From: Chloroflexota bacterium | GTDB taxonomy: Bacteria; Chloroflexota; Anaerolineae; Caldilineales; Caldilineaceae | NCBI GenBank assembly: GCA_003577005.1 | Contig: QEUW01000033.1 | Span: 9,006-43,845, forward strand | Reading direction: 5' to 3' | DNA: 34,840 nucleotides | In this document: positions 1 through 8,041 of the stretch, one piece after another | Position numbering within the stretch: position 1 is the first letter of the stretch | Layout of the letters: every line of letters begins with the position of its first letter | Position numbers and translations under genes: made by a program | The notes under the pieces: generated by a model | What the model was told of the DNA's origin: nothing | The model's input: the letters and a program-made list of their open reading frames with translations, nothing else | Databases searched by the model: none

Positions 1-90
1 CGCTTCCGGCAGATCGGGTCCATCCCGCTGGACCATTCTGTTGAAATTGTAACGGACCCCATAAGAAGAGAGCGTATGGGAGAATCCTAA
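1..90 (+). CDS. possible 3' end of an upstream gene (partial)
   Basis: Frame 1 is open from the window edge to a TAA at 88-90, giving 29 residues that end in RRERMGES. The other two plus frames close within about 50 bases. The stretch is too short to assign to a family, and chance openness is quite possible. If real, it is the tail of a gene in the same direction as the response regulator 57 bases downstream. Confidence 0.25.
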   Translation, partial: RFRQIGSIPLDHSVEIVTDPIRRERMGES

Positions 91-146
91 ACGCTACATG
101 AATTTGAGCTTAGTCGTAAGTAAGGGTGCAACAAAGGTGGGAAAGT

Positions 147-890
147 ATGAGCGAACAGAATGGCGTTGCCGACGGCGAACGCAGGCGTATCCTGGTTGTG
201 GATGATGCAACTGAGACACGGTTAATGTTGAACATGCGGTTGCAGCGTGAGGGTTATCTGGTCTATGCCGCAAGCAGCGGGACCGAAGCATTGGATATTG
301 TCCAACAACAGGGGTTGCCTCATCTGGTGATTTTGGACATTATGATGCCGGGGATGGATGGCTTTTCGGTGGCGAACGAACTCCGGCGTATGGGCGATGT
401 GCCTATCATCTTTCTATCGGCGCTTTCCGACACCGAGACAAAGGTGGAAGGGCTCAATCGCTACGCCGAAGATTACATCACCAAACCCTTTGCCTTTGCC
501 GAATTGCTGGCTCGTGTCCGGCGCATCCTGCTACGGGTCGCTTCAGACCAGATGGTGGACCCAGAACTAAACATCGATGACCGTCTACGGATCAATTTTG
601 CCCAGCAGTATGCTGTCGTGGACAAGGAGCAGATCACCTTAACGCCAACAGAAAACCGGCTGATGCATATTCTCTACAATAATCGAGGGCGCGTTCTTTC
701 GCCCGGTTTCCTTCTGGCAAAGGCGTGGGACCCGGTGCGCAAGGGGACGCTCGAATCGCTCTGGGTGCATGTGCGCCGGCTCCGCAACAAGATCGAGCCC
801 GATCCAGATAATCCGCGTTACATTGTGACGGTGCGCGGCCAGGGCTACTGTCTGCCGCAGCGCGACCAACTGGGCACGATGGGTGAATAG
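147..890 (+). CDS. OmpR/PhoB-family response regulator
   Basis: Two-component response regulator of 247 aa. The receiver domain covers about residues 13-130: acidic pair D19-D20, phosphoacceptor D64 in [10 protein letters not shown], switch residue S91 and K113 in DYITKPF. A winged-helix DNA-binding domain (about 150-240) contains [22 protein letters not shown] and the terminal beta-hairpin VRGQGY. The ATG at 147 is preferred because AAGGTGG lies about 7 bases upstream; an in-frame GTG at 126 would add seven residues that are not part of the family. The partner kinase is not in the window. Targets cannot be inferred. The family call is firm and the regulon is unknown. Confidence 0.93.
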   Translation: MSEQNGVADGERRRILVVDDATETRLMLNMRLQREGYLVYAASSGTEALDIVQQQGLPHLVILDIMMPGMDGFSVANELRRMGDVPIIFLSALSDTETKVEGLNRYAEDYITKPFAFAELLARVRRILLRVASDQMVDPELNIDDRLRINFAQQYAVVDKEQITLTPTENRLMHILYNNRGRVLSPGFLLAKAWDPVRKGTLESLWVHVRRLRNKIEPDPDNPRYIVTVRGQGYCLPQRDQLGTMGE

Positions 891-900
891 GGCAGCGCCT

Positions 901-1380
901 ATGACCGTACAACTCAAGCCCAGTGCCCAACGAGTGCAGGATACCCTCACTGCGCTCGGTTTCACCAACCAGGTTGTTGAATTGCCTGCCTCGACCCGTA
1001 CTTCGGCCGAGGCAGCGGCGGCGGTTGGCTGCACGGTGGGTCAGATTGCCAAATCGTTGATCTTCCAGGGGAGCGAGAGTGGCCAAGCAGTTCTGGTGAT
1101 TGCCAGTGGGGCCAACCGGGTCGACGAGAAAAAGCTGTCGGCGCGACTGGGCGAGAAGCTCCAGAAACCGGATGCAGAATTTGTCCGCAGCGAAACCGGG
1201 TTTGTCATCGGTGGTGTGCCGCCCGTCGGTCACACCCGGCCCCTGACGACACTGATTGACCAGGATTTGTGGCAGTACGAAGAAATCTGGGCGGCGGCGG
1301 GCCACCCCAATGCCGTCTTCAAACTGACCCCAGATGAACTGTTGAAGATGACTGGCGGACGAATGCTGGCCGTCAGGTAG
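901..1380 (+). CDS. YbaK/EbsC-type aminoacyl-tRNA editing protein
   Basis: A 159-aa protein made of one YbaK/ProX editing domain. Visible family features are the N-terminal VELPASTRTSAEAAAAVG segment, AKSLIF, the invariant-type lysine region around EKKLSARLG, and GFVIGGVPPVGH followed by a late LTPDELLKMTGG. Family members hydrolyse mischarged tRNA (for example Cys-tRNA(Pro)) in trans. The ATG at 901 is 10 bases after the response regulator stop. A GTG at 883 overlapping that stop is also in frame, so the two genes are probably co-transcribed. Exact tRNA specificity cannot be read from the sequence. Confidence 0.9.
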   Translation: MTVQLKPSAQRVQDTLTALGFTNQVVELPASTRTSAEAAAAVGCTVGQIAKSLIFQGSESGQAVLVIASGANRVDEKKLSARLGEKLQKPDAEFVRSETGFVIGGVPPVGHTRPLTTLIDQDLWQYEEIWAAAGHPNAVFKLTPDELLKMTGGRMLAVR

Positions 1381-1473
1381 CTGAAACTTTCCTTTCCTTG
1401 CTGGCGTAGAGATGAACAGAATAGGGATAAAACCCTGCACCCGCTACTCGCGGTTGAGTCAGGAAGGACAAGG

Positions 1474-1665
1474 ATGATGCACAGCAGTCAAAACGAGCTA
1501 CGCCGCCAGGATGGGATCGTCGCCGGAGTATGCGGCGGGTTGGGCGCCTTTTTTGGGATCAACCCGCTCTGGTTCCGCCTCCTCTTTATCATCTTGATGC
1601 TACCCGGTGGTCTGCCTGGGGTCTTGCCATATATTGTTTTGTGGATTATTATTCCTCGCAGGTAG
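1474..1665 (+). CDS. PspC-domain small membrane protein
   Basis: A 63-aa PspC-domain protein: a basic start (LRRQDGIVAGVCGGLG), then FFGINPLWFRLLFIILML and a hydrophobic C-terminal half ending IVLWIIIPRR. This is the standard single-domain PspC layout, with a GVCGGLG turn and one or two membrane helices. PspC proteins take part in the envelope (phage-shock) stress response. AGGAAGG lies about 8 bases upstream of two consecutive ATGs (1474 and 1477), either of which may be used. The gene is followed directly by a perfect hairpin at 1671-1724. Confidence 0.88.
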   Translation: MMHSSQNELRRQDGIVAGVCGGLGAFFGINPLWFRLLFIILMLPGGLPGVLPYIVLWIIIPRR

Positions 1666-1670
1666 GCAAT

Positions 1671-1724
1671 CGAACACAGACGGGCAGGGATAAATTCAAT
1701 TTTATCCCTGCCCGTCTGTGTTCG
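1671..1724. terminator. 24-bp perfect inverted repeat after the PspC gene
   Basis: Arms at 1671-1694 and 1701-1724 are exact reverse complements with a 6-base AT-rich loop. There is no T-tract on the plus strand; ACCACTCCATTTTAG follows. The position immediately after a stop codon fits a transcript end or 3'-stabilising hairpin, but a 24-bp perfect stem is long for an intrinsic terminator and could be a repeat element. Confidence 0.6.
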
Positions 1725-1775
1725 ACCACTCCATTTTAGTTGTCAGAAACCATAGTATCAGAAGGTACAGCAAAC

Positions 1776-2858
1776 GTGAACGTGCCAACCTACCCGGCCG
1801 TCTTTGACGGACACAACGACACGCTCCTCGATCTCTATCTTGCCAGGCGAGGCAAGGGGCGCACCTTTTTTGTTCAAAGCGAGCACGGTCATATTGATTT
1901 TCCCCGCGCCCGCACCGGCAGTTTTGGTGGCGGCTTTTTTGCCGTCTACGTGCCCAACCCGGCAGTCGCTAAAGGCCCCATCAGTGGCGACGTGGGTGCA
2001 AAGCAGGGCCAACAGGGCTATATGACCCCTCTGCCCGACCCGCTGGAGCAGCCCTATGCCCTTGATTTTGCGATGGGCATGACCGCCAAGCTCTTCCAGA
2101 TCGAGGCAGAATCGCAGGGACAGCTCAAGGTGGTGCGCACGGCGGACGAACTGGCCGATTGTCTCGAGCGTGGCGTGCTGGCCGCCATTCTCCACTTTGA
2201 GGGCGTCGAGCCGCTGGACACCGATCTGCGAGTGCTTCAAGTCTTCTATCAGGCGGGTCTGCGCTCGCTCGGCATCGTCTGGAGCCGGCCCAATGCGTTT
2301 GGGCACGGTGTGCCCTTCAATTTTCCCGCCTCGCCCGACACCGGGCCGGGGCTGACCGAGGCGGGCCACAAGCTGGTCAAGGAGTGCAACCGCCTGGGCA
2401 TCCTCATCGACCTCTCGCACCTCAACGAGCGCGGCTTTTGGGATGTGGCCGAACTGAGCGATGCGCCGCTGGTGGCGACCCATTCGGGTGTCCATGCGCT
2501 CTGCCCTACTCCGCGCAACCTCACGGACCGCCAGTTGGACGCCATCGGCGAGACGGGTGGGGTCATTGGCGTCAATTTCCATATTGGCTTTCTGCGCACC
2601 GATGGCCGGTCGGATCAGGAGACCTCGCTCAACGAGATCGTGCGCCACGCCGCCTATATCGCCGACCGCATCGGCATCGACCATGTGGCGCTCGGCTCCG
2701 ACTTTGACGGCGCCACCATGCCGCACGACTTGAAGGATGTGGCCGGTCTGCCAAAGTTGATGCAGGCCTTCCGCGATCATGGCTTCGATGAGGTAGCCCT
2801 ACGCAAGATCGCCCACGAGAACTGGCTGCGCGTCCTGCGCAAAACGTGGAAGAATTAA
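1776..2858 (+). CDS. M19 family membrane-type dipeptidase
   Basis: Zinc dipeptidase of the renal/membrane dipeptidase family (peptidase M19), which cleaves dipeptides, often with D-residues. From a GTG start at 1776 it has 360 aa. Metal ligands expected for the family are all visible: H13-x-D15 in DGHNDT, bridging E142 in HFEGVEP, H215 in DLSHLNERGFWD, H236 in THSGVHAL, then PRNLTD and D309 in GSDFDG. The spacings E142-H215 (73) and H215-H236 (21) equal those of renal dipeptidase. The start is uncertain: GTG 1776 has AGAAGG 10 bases upstream, while TTG 1740 extends the frame by 12 residues without a ribosome site. No signal peptide is seen, so it is probably cytoplasmic. Confidence 0.92.
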   Translation: MNVPTYPAVFDGHNDTLLDLYLARRGKGRTFFVQSEHGHIDFPRARTGSFGGGFFAVYVPNPAVAKGPISGDVGAKQGQQGYMTPLPDPLEQPYALDFAMGMTAKLFQIEAESQGQLKVVRTADELADCLERGVLAAILHFEGVEPLDTDLRVLQVFYQAGLRSLGIVWSRPNAFGHGVPFNFPASPDTGPGLTEAGHKLVKECNRLGILIDLSHLNERGFWDVAELSDAPLVATHSGVHALCPTPRNLTDRQLDAIGETGGVIGVNFHIGFLRTDGRSDQETSLNEIVRHAAYIADRIGIDHVALGSDFDGATMPHDLKDVAGLPKLMQAFRDHGFDEVALRKIAHENWLRVLRKTWKN

Positions 2859-2872
2859 CAACCGTCAAACAG

Positions 2873-2926
2873 CACGGGTGAACAGGAATCAATACAAGCA
2901 TCCGCGTTCGCCCCTGTTCATCCGTG
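2873..2926. terminator. hairpin built from nonamer-like repeat after the dipeptidase
   Basis: Arms 2873-2886 and 2913-2926 pair over 14 bp with one G.T, separated by 26 bases. The right side (ATCCGCGTT, then ATCCGTGT) looks like degenerate tandem repeats of about 9 bp, resembling the hairpin at 31158-31213. There is no clear T-tract. It sits just after the dipeptidase stop and before the glycosyltransferase pair. Confidence 0.5.
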
Positions 2927-3032
2927 TACAACTTTTTGGTTTCAGCCTACAACGGCAATTTGCCCACTTTACGAATCGACACACTTCTTCGCTGGTTTTG
3001 TATTGTACTGGCCGCGACGTATACTACCGGCG

Positions 3033-5066
3033 ATGAGTTTGCGATCAATGCGACAACCACCGCGCCACGCACCGCTCCGCTGGCTGTTGCTGGCTCTGAT
3101 CCTGTTGGCCTTTGGCCGCGTCACCTGGCGTCTGGGTGCGCAGAATTTTTGGTGGGATGAAAGCCTGAGCCTTCAGCGCGCCGAACAAGCGCTCTGGCCG
3201 TTGATCCGTGGCGAGCTTGTCCTCAAAGATGGTTTCTCCGAATTGATGACCATCGACCAGCACCCGTTCTTCTCCTTTTTGCTTCAGGGTGCGCTGATCC
3301 GGCTGGCGGGTAGCAGTGAGTTTGTCGTGCGTTTTCCGGCTGCGGCGTCGGCGACGTTGCTGACGCCGGCGCTCTGGGCGCTGGGCCGGCGATTGGTGCA
3401 TCAGGAGGTGGTTCCATCTAGCACGCCTTACTGGGCGGCGCTGCTGAGCGCAATCAACCCGTTCTATCTGTGGTACGGCCAGGAAGGGCGCCCTTATACG
3501 CTGTGGGCGCTGCTTGCCGTCTTGAGCACCTACCTGCTCTTGCGGATGCTGGCGCACAAACCGCTGCGGCCGGTTGAGGCGGTCGGCTATGGGGTTGCGC
3601 TGGTTGCCTTTCTGGCCACTCACTATCTGGCGGTCTTTCTCATCCCACTCCACGGGCTGATCGTCTTTGGGCATCTGGCGCGCCACAATCTGCGGCGGGC
3701 GTTGTTGGGGCTGGCGGGGCTTGGTCTTGTCGGCGCGGGAGCGGCTGCGGTGGCCTTGTGGCAGTTGATCCGTCCCGGCGCCGGCGATAATCTGAACCGC
3801 ATCACCGTGGGCGTGCTCGTCCCCGACCTGCTCAACGCCTTCAGCATGGGGTTGAGCGTCGATATCAACGATGTCTGGTGGATCGACCTCTTTTTTGGCG
3901 CACTGGCCTTGCTTGGGGTGGTGTGGGGGCTGCGTTCGTGGAAGAGAATCGAGCAAGGCGGCTGGATCTTGCCCCTCTTTGTGCTGATCCCGGTGGGTGT
4001 ACTGCTAGTCATCAACGTTTTTAGGCCAGCCTACATGAACTCTCGCCACCTGAGCTTGATCAGCGGCGGCTTTTTGTTGTTGGTGGCGACCGGGCTGGGT
4101 GTATTGAGCCGCTGGCGCCTCTGGCTGGCCGGGTTGGCGGCGTTGCTGCTGGTGGCCGGCGCCGGCTACAGCACCGTCAACTACTTCACATTGCCTCAGT
4201 ATGGCAAGGATCGCTTTGCCGAGTTGGGCCAATATCTGCACGAGCATCTCTTGCCGGGGGATGTGCTGCTGCTCAATCCGCCGTCGTCGTGGCGCATCTT
4301 CCGCTACTATCTGCCGCTCGACCTGCTCGACGAGGCCATCGGGCGCGGGGAACAGGTCGCCTACTACGGCGTGCCCCTGCTCAACCGCACGTGGGACGAG
4401 ACCTTTGCGCAACTGGAGAACTCGCGGCGCGGCTTCCGGCGCATCTGGCACGCCAATTCAGGCACGCACCCCTATTTCGATCTAGAGAATCAAGTGGAAG
4501 GATGGTTGAACGAGCACGCGGCCGGGTTTCGGAGCGAACGATTCTTCAGTCCCAACTCGATTGTCGCACTAGAGATGTACCTGCCCGATGCACCGGTGCA
4601 TGAGGGGCCTCTGGCCGATCTCACCATCCAACACCGGACAGAGGTAATCTTTGGTGAGCAGATCCACCTGGTTGGCTACGATGTGGGTGAACCGCTTGGA
4701 CCTGGCTTCCCCCGGCCAGTCAACCTGTACTGGCAGGTGTCATCCAAACCGCAGCACCGCTACAAGTATATTCTGCGCTTGGTCGAAGTAGAGCCGGACG
4801 GCTCGCAGCGTGAAATCGCTTTGACTGAACGCGAACCATACGGCGGTGTGGCGGCTACTCTTTATTGGGACCCAGGCAAGACGATCATTGAATACAGCGA
4901 ATTTGAGCCCGGAACCGACAAACTGGAACTCAACAGCGGGCGTTACCAGTTGACACTACAGATGTATCACGCCGAAACGCTGGAAAAACTACCCGTTGCG
5001 GTTGTAGCCGGAAATGCACAGGCGTTCGATGAAGAGACAGTTCGATTACCGCTCACGGCACCATGA
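3033..5066 (+). CDS. GT39/ArnT-like polytopic membrane glycosyltransferase
   Basis: A large integral membrane protein (677 aa from ATG 3033) with about ten hydrophobic helices. The first extracytoplasmic loop carries FWWDESLSL (D42-E43), the acidic pair typical of the GT-C fold, PMT/ArnT-like enzymes. LWYGQEGRPYTLW in a later loop is also typical of this family. After the last helix a soluble region (about residues 400-677) ends in a beta-rich domain (VNLYWQVSSKPQHRYKY). Such enzymes transfer sugars from polyprenyl-phosphate donors to outer-face acceptors. An in-frame TTG at 3003 would add ten residues. The stop overlaps the next start in ATGA, so the two genes are translationally coupled. 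Donor and acceptor are unknown. Confidence 0.85.
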   Translation: MSLRSMRQPPRHAPLRWLLLALILLAFGRVTWRLGAQNFWWDESLSLQRAEQALWPLIRGELVLKDGFSELMTIDQHPFFSFLLQGALIRLAGSSEFVVRFPAAASATLLTPALWALGRRLVHQEVVPSSTPYWAALLSAINPFYLWYGQEGRPYTLWALLAVLSTYLLLRMLAHKPLRPVEAVGYGVALVAFLATHYLAVFLIPLHGLIVFGHLARHNLRRALLGLAGLGLVGAGAAAVALWQLIRPGAGDNLNRITVGVLVPDLLNAFSMGLSVDINDVWWIDLFFGALALLGVVWGLRSWKRIEQGGWILPLFVLIPVGVLLVINVFRPAYMNSRHLSLISGGFLLLVATGLGVLSRWRLWLAGLAALLLVAGAGYSTVNYFTLPQYGKDRFAELGQYLHEHLLPGDVLLLNPPSSWRIFRYYLPLDLLDEAIGRGEQVAYYGVPLLNRTWDETFAQLENSRRGFRRIWHANSGTHPYFDLENQVEGWLNEHAAGFRSERFFSPNSIVALEMYLPDAPVHEGPLADLTIQHRTEVIFGEQIHLVGYDVGEPLGPGFPRPVNLYWQVSSKPQHRYKYILRLVEVEPDGSQREIALTEREPYGGVAATLYWDPGKTIIEYSEFEPGTDKLELNSGRYQLTLQMYHAETLEKLPVAVVAGNAQAFDEETVRLPLTAP

Positions 5067-7453
5067 GTATTGAGACCTCACATCGGTCCGAAGGGTCCAA
5101 ACTGCTTACCTGGCCGCAGAATGTTCGTATCCCGGCCTGGTTGAAGACAGAGGCTGCGGTCGCGAGCTTGATCATTGCGCTTTTTCTGGCGGTCGGCTCT
5201 TGGTACAGCCTGGCTGTACCACCTTTCGAGGCGCCCGACGAACTCTTCCACTACGCCTTTGCCCGCCACCTGGCCGCAGGCAACCCGCTGCCGGTGCAGG
5301 ACCCAGAGGTCGAAGCCCCCTGGGAGCAGGAAGGCAGCCAGGCGCCGCTCTACTACTGGCTGGCCGGCCGGTTGACGGCTGGGATCGACCAGAGCGACTT
5401 CCCGCAGATCAGTGTGCGCAACCCGCGCGCCAATATCGGCGACCCACTCTTTCCCGGCAACAAGAACTTTATGCTCTATAGCGCTGCCGAACACCCGTTG
5501 GCTGGCAGCAACCTGGCGCTCCACATCGGGCGCTGGTTCTCGTTGATCTTGGGGGCGCTGGCGCTCCTCTTTACCTATCTGACGGCGCGCCTGGCCTTTC
5601 CGGCCTCTCCATTTCTTGCGCTGATGACCTTGCTCATCGTTGCCACCATCCCTCAGTTTACCTTTATCAGCGCGGCGTTGACCAATGACAACCTGATCAA
5701 TGCCGCTAGCGCCGCCACCATCTTTTGGCTGGCGCACCTGTTGAGTACGGAAGCTAGAGTGCGCAATGCGGAATCGTCAGCCACCCGTATTCCACATGCT
5801 AAACTCCATGCTTCGCATTGGGTGGTTCTTGGCATTTTGTTGGGGATTGCCGCATTAAGCAAATTACAGGGATTGGGTCTGTTTCTGTTAAGCGCGCTCG
5901 TTGGCCTGCTTATCGCCTGGCGGCGGCGCGATTGGCGACTGCCGTTGCGGCTTTTGCTCCCTGTGGCGCTGCCTGCGCTGGCCATTGCTGGCTGGTGGTA
6001 CTGGCGCAATTATTCCCTGTATGGTGATTGGACCGGTATCGGCAATTTGCTGGCCAATAATGGGCGCCGCGACGACCCACTCACCCTTCTCAGTTTCTGG
6101 CGAGAATTTCGTGGGCTGCGCTACTCTTTCTGGGGCCTCTTTGGCTGGTTCAACCTCCTGCTCCCCCAGTGGGTCTATACCGTCCTCGATGGCATCACCC
6201 TGGCGGCGCTCGCCGGCCTCGTGTGGCGACTGGCGCCAACGCGCAGCCGTCGTCCCGTTCACAATTCGCCATTCGCCATTCGCCTCCTGCTTTTCATCTG
6301 GGCCATCCTCTCGCTGGCCCTCCTTCTCTATTGGACGCTCCAGGCGACTGGCAGCCAGGGCCGGCTGCTCTTTCCAGGGATCGGTGCGTTGGTGACCTTG
6401 CTCGTGCTCGGTCTGGATACCTGGCTTCGTCACTTGCCGGCGTCTGGCCGGCGCATTGCCTGGCTGTCTCTGCCCGCACTTCTCGCCGGCAGTTCGCTCT
6501 ATGCGTTGACCGTATTACTCCCGGCGGCGTACCGAGCACCGGCTCCTGTCGCCGCCGTACCGCCTACGGCTGTCCCTATCGATGTGGTTTATGGTGATGC
6601 GGAGACGATCAAGCTGCTGGCTCTGGAGATCCCCGAGCGGCGTTACCGGGTGGGTGAGGCGGTGCCGGTCACGCTCTATCTACAGGCTCCAGCGCCAGTG
6701 CAGGACGATTATCAGCTTTTTATCCAGTTTCTCGATGAAAACCGGGTTGAAGTGGGCAACCTCACCTCGCATCCGGGCTGGGGGCGCAATCCGACCAGTT
6801 TGTGGCAACCCGGCGCCATCTATGCGGACCACTATCCTGTGGCGCTCAACCGGCCTATCGATAATTCGGCGCCGCTGCTGGCGCAGGTTTATGTCGGCTT
6901 TGTCGACCCGCACACAGAGAAGAGTGGACGCTTTCCCATCCCTGCTCGCACTGCGGCGGGAGCAGGGATCGAACCCTTCCTCGGCCAGGTCGCTATCAGC
7001 CCCGGAGAGCCGCCGGAGCTGGCCGGGTTGACGCCTGTGGGCGTACAATTTGGCAACGTGATCCAACTGACCGGATTTGGCGGCGAGAACCCGGTTGCAT
7101 TGGTGGCGGGCCAGCCGTTGACCGTTACCCTGCAGTGGGATGCCATCGGCACGCCAGCGACCGACTACACAGCCTTTGTACATCTGCGCGATGCAAGTGG
7201 CGCAACCGTCGTTGGGTTTGACCGGGCGCCCGCCGCTGAACGCTTTCCTACACGCTTTTGGCGCAGTGGCGACCGGATTGTCAGTACCTTTGTGCTGACA
7301 ATCCCATCCGAACTTGAAACGGGGGACCATGCTTTGTGGGTGGGTCTCTATGAATCCGCCAGCCAGGGGGCGCTTCGTTTGCCGGTCACGGAGCGCGCTG
7401 GCCAGTTGTCGGGAGACGGGGAGGTGCGGTTGGGGCTACTTCTAATCCGCTAA
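5063..7453 (+). CDS. DUF2142/GT-C-like polytopic membrane protein
   Basis: A 796-aa protein whose ATG overlaps the preceding stop by four bases. The first helix (about 31-52) is followed by VPPFEAPDELFHYAFARHL, with D59-E60 in the position of the GT-C acidic pair; this segment resembles DUF2142 membrane proteins. About ten helices follow up to residue 490, then a long soluble C-terminal half with two beta-sandwich-like segments similar in style to the neighbour's tail (VTLYLQAPAPVQDDY, VTLQWDAIGTPATDY). The pair probably works together in cell-surface glycan assembly. Two heptad-repeat insertions lie inside the gene, at 5743-5823 and 6257-6284. Both code for hydrophilic loops, and the frame stays open. 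Confidence 0.8.
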   Translation: MSIETSHRSEGSKLLTWPQNVRIPAWLKTEAAVASLIIALFLAVGSWYSLAVPPFEAPDELFHYAFARHLAAGNPLPVQDPEVEAPWEQEGSQAPLYYWLAGRLTAGIDQSDFPQISVRNPRANIGDPLFPGNKNFMLYSAAEHPLAGSNLALHIGRWFSLILGALALLFTYLTARLAFPASPFLALMTLLIVATIPQFTFISAALTNDNLINAASAATIFWLAHLLSTEARVRNAESSATRIPHAKLHASHWVVLGILLGIAALSKLQGLGLFLLSALVGLLIAWRRRDWRLPLRLLLPVALPALAIAGWWYWRNYSLYGDWTGIGNLLANNGRRDDPLTLLSFWREFRGLRYSFWGLFGWFNLLLPQWVYTVLDGITLAALAGLVWRLAPTRSRRPVHNSPFAIRLLLFIWAILSLALLLYWTLQATGSQGRLLFPGIGALVTLLVLGLDTWLRHLPASGRRIAWLSLPALLAGSSLYALTVLLPAAYRAPAPVAAVPPTAVPIDVVYGDAETIKLLALEIPERRYRVGEAVPVTLYLQAPAPVQDDYQLFIQFLDENRVEVGNLTSHPGWGRNPTSLWQPGAIYADHYPVALNRPIDNSAPLLAQVYVGFVDPHTEKSGRFPIPARTAAGAGIEPFLGQVAISPGEPPELAGLTPVGVQFGNVIQLTGFGGENPVALVAGQPLTVTLQWDAIGTPATDYTAFVHLRDASGATVVGFDRAPAAERFPTRFWRSGDRIVSTFVLTIPSELETGDHALWVGLYESASQGALRLPVTERAGQLSGDGEVRLGLLLIR
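5743..5823. repeat. fold-back heptad repeat inside the second glycosyltransferase-like gene
   Basis: The left arm (5743-5774) read on the minus strand gives heptads ATTCCGC, ATTGCGC, ACTCTAG. The right arm (5789-5823) read on the plus strand gives ATTCCAC, ATGCTAA, ACTCCAT, GCTTCGC, ATTGGGT. The arms are head-to-head. Translated, the insert is the loop around RVRNAESSATRIPHAK between two membrane helices. The composition is less GC-rich than the flanks. Confidence 0.55.
6257..6284 (+). repeat. tandem heptads ATTCGCC inside a coding region
   Basis: One GTTCACA is followed by three exact copies of ATTCGCC (6264-6284). They encode VHNSPFAIR within a hydrophilic loop between two membrane helices. 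No opposing arm was found. The same heptad type recurs elsewhere in the window. Confidence 0.75.
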
Positions 7454-7498
7454 TACAGCGCAGTGGCTAAGGTATACACTTCACCTATAGTCAGTTGG

Positions 7499-7644
7499 CT
7501 ATCCAAATTCAACATGCCCATACATTTCGGCAGGAGTCATGACGCCGTGAAGCAGTTCCAGCAAGGCAATGATCTGTTACGCAAACCGATTGCCACAGCA
7601 GGATTGACATTCTCATCCAGATGAAAACGGATGACCTTAGCCAC
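7499..7644 (-). pseudogene. internally deleted DUF5615 (PIN-like, VapC45-type) toxin remnant
   Basis: Immediately downstream of the DUF433 gene, a GTG at 7644 overlapping the antitoxin stop opens a frame reading IRFHLDENVNPAVAIGLR. This is the characteristic N-terminus of DUF5615 PIN-like toxins, including the HLDEN acidic motif. The frame runs off into an unrelated tail and stops at 7537. In a second minus-strand frame, 7573 down to the TAG at 7499, the sequence reads IIALLELLHGVMTPAEMYGH then VEFG. This matches the usual DUF5615 C-terminus (LL...LTPEEMRGRVEFL). The roughly 65-75 residues expected between the ends are missing. An internal deletion has therefore left both ends of the gene and no functional nuclease. 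The family assignment rests on remembered motifs. Confidence 0.75.
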
Positions 7645-8041
7645 GGTCGGCCACTTTTGTCTGAAGCTTCGACGGATAGCGACTGCGCAGCGCTTCGGCT
7701 TGGGTTATATCCTCAGCTTCTCGTGCCTCGATTTCCGCCTGGTGATCATAGTAGTAAGTCAGAGCAGCATGAACTTGCGCATGACTCAGGCCACATTCCT
7801 GGACGATTTCTTCAATTGACCGCTTCTGCCGCAGATACCACATCGCTACGTCCGCCACGCTGATCCGGCGGTCAACGATGCCCGCTTTGCCGCCTCTCAT
7901 CTTAGGTGTGACAGTGATGTGCTGGTCATAGGTTGGCACAACTTTCCGCCGTCGTTTCAGTTGTGCGCTGGGCTGGGCGGTTGCTTGTGTTGGCATGACC
8001 TCATTGTCGCATAGGTTGTTGCCATCGTCCAATAGTTCCAT
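7637..8041 (-). CDS. DUF433 antitoxin-like protein
   Basis: A 134-aa protein with a C-terminal DUF433 domain (about residues 42-120). HITVTPKMRGGKAGIVDRR is followed by ISVADVAMWYL, then SIEEIVQECGLSHAQVHAAL and YYYDHQAEI. DUF433 is a winged-helix-like domain found as the antitoxin of DUF5615/PIN toxins (VapB45 type). The N-terminal 40 residues are variable, and M16 (7996) is an alternative start. Its ATG overlaps the Usp stop (TAATG), so translation is coupled to the stress operon. The toxin that should follow is only a remnant at 7499-7644, so this is an orphan antitoxin that is either decaying or reused as a regulator. Confidence 0.85.
   Translation of the reverse strand: MELLDDGNNLCDNEVMPTQATAQPSAQLKRRRKVVPTYDQHITVTPKMRGGKAGIVDRRISVADVAMWYLRQKRSIEEIVQECGLSHAQVHAALTYYYDHQAEIEAREAEDITQAEALRSRYPSKLQTKVADRG

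Noticed and set aside
634..1440. Minus-strand open frame of 268 codons
   Set aside because: It covers the response regulator end and the YbaK gene; its product has no family features and an arginine/proline-rich shadow composition.
1758..2780. Minus-strand open frame of 340 codons across the dipeptidase gene
   Set aside because: The plus strand encodes a complete M19 enzyme with all metal ligands; the minus frame is a GC-rich mirror.
3045..3956. Minus-strand open frame of 303 codons inside the first glycosyltransferase gene
   Set aside because: The product is an unbroken Q/R/P-rich sequence without domains, opposite a clear membrane protein.
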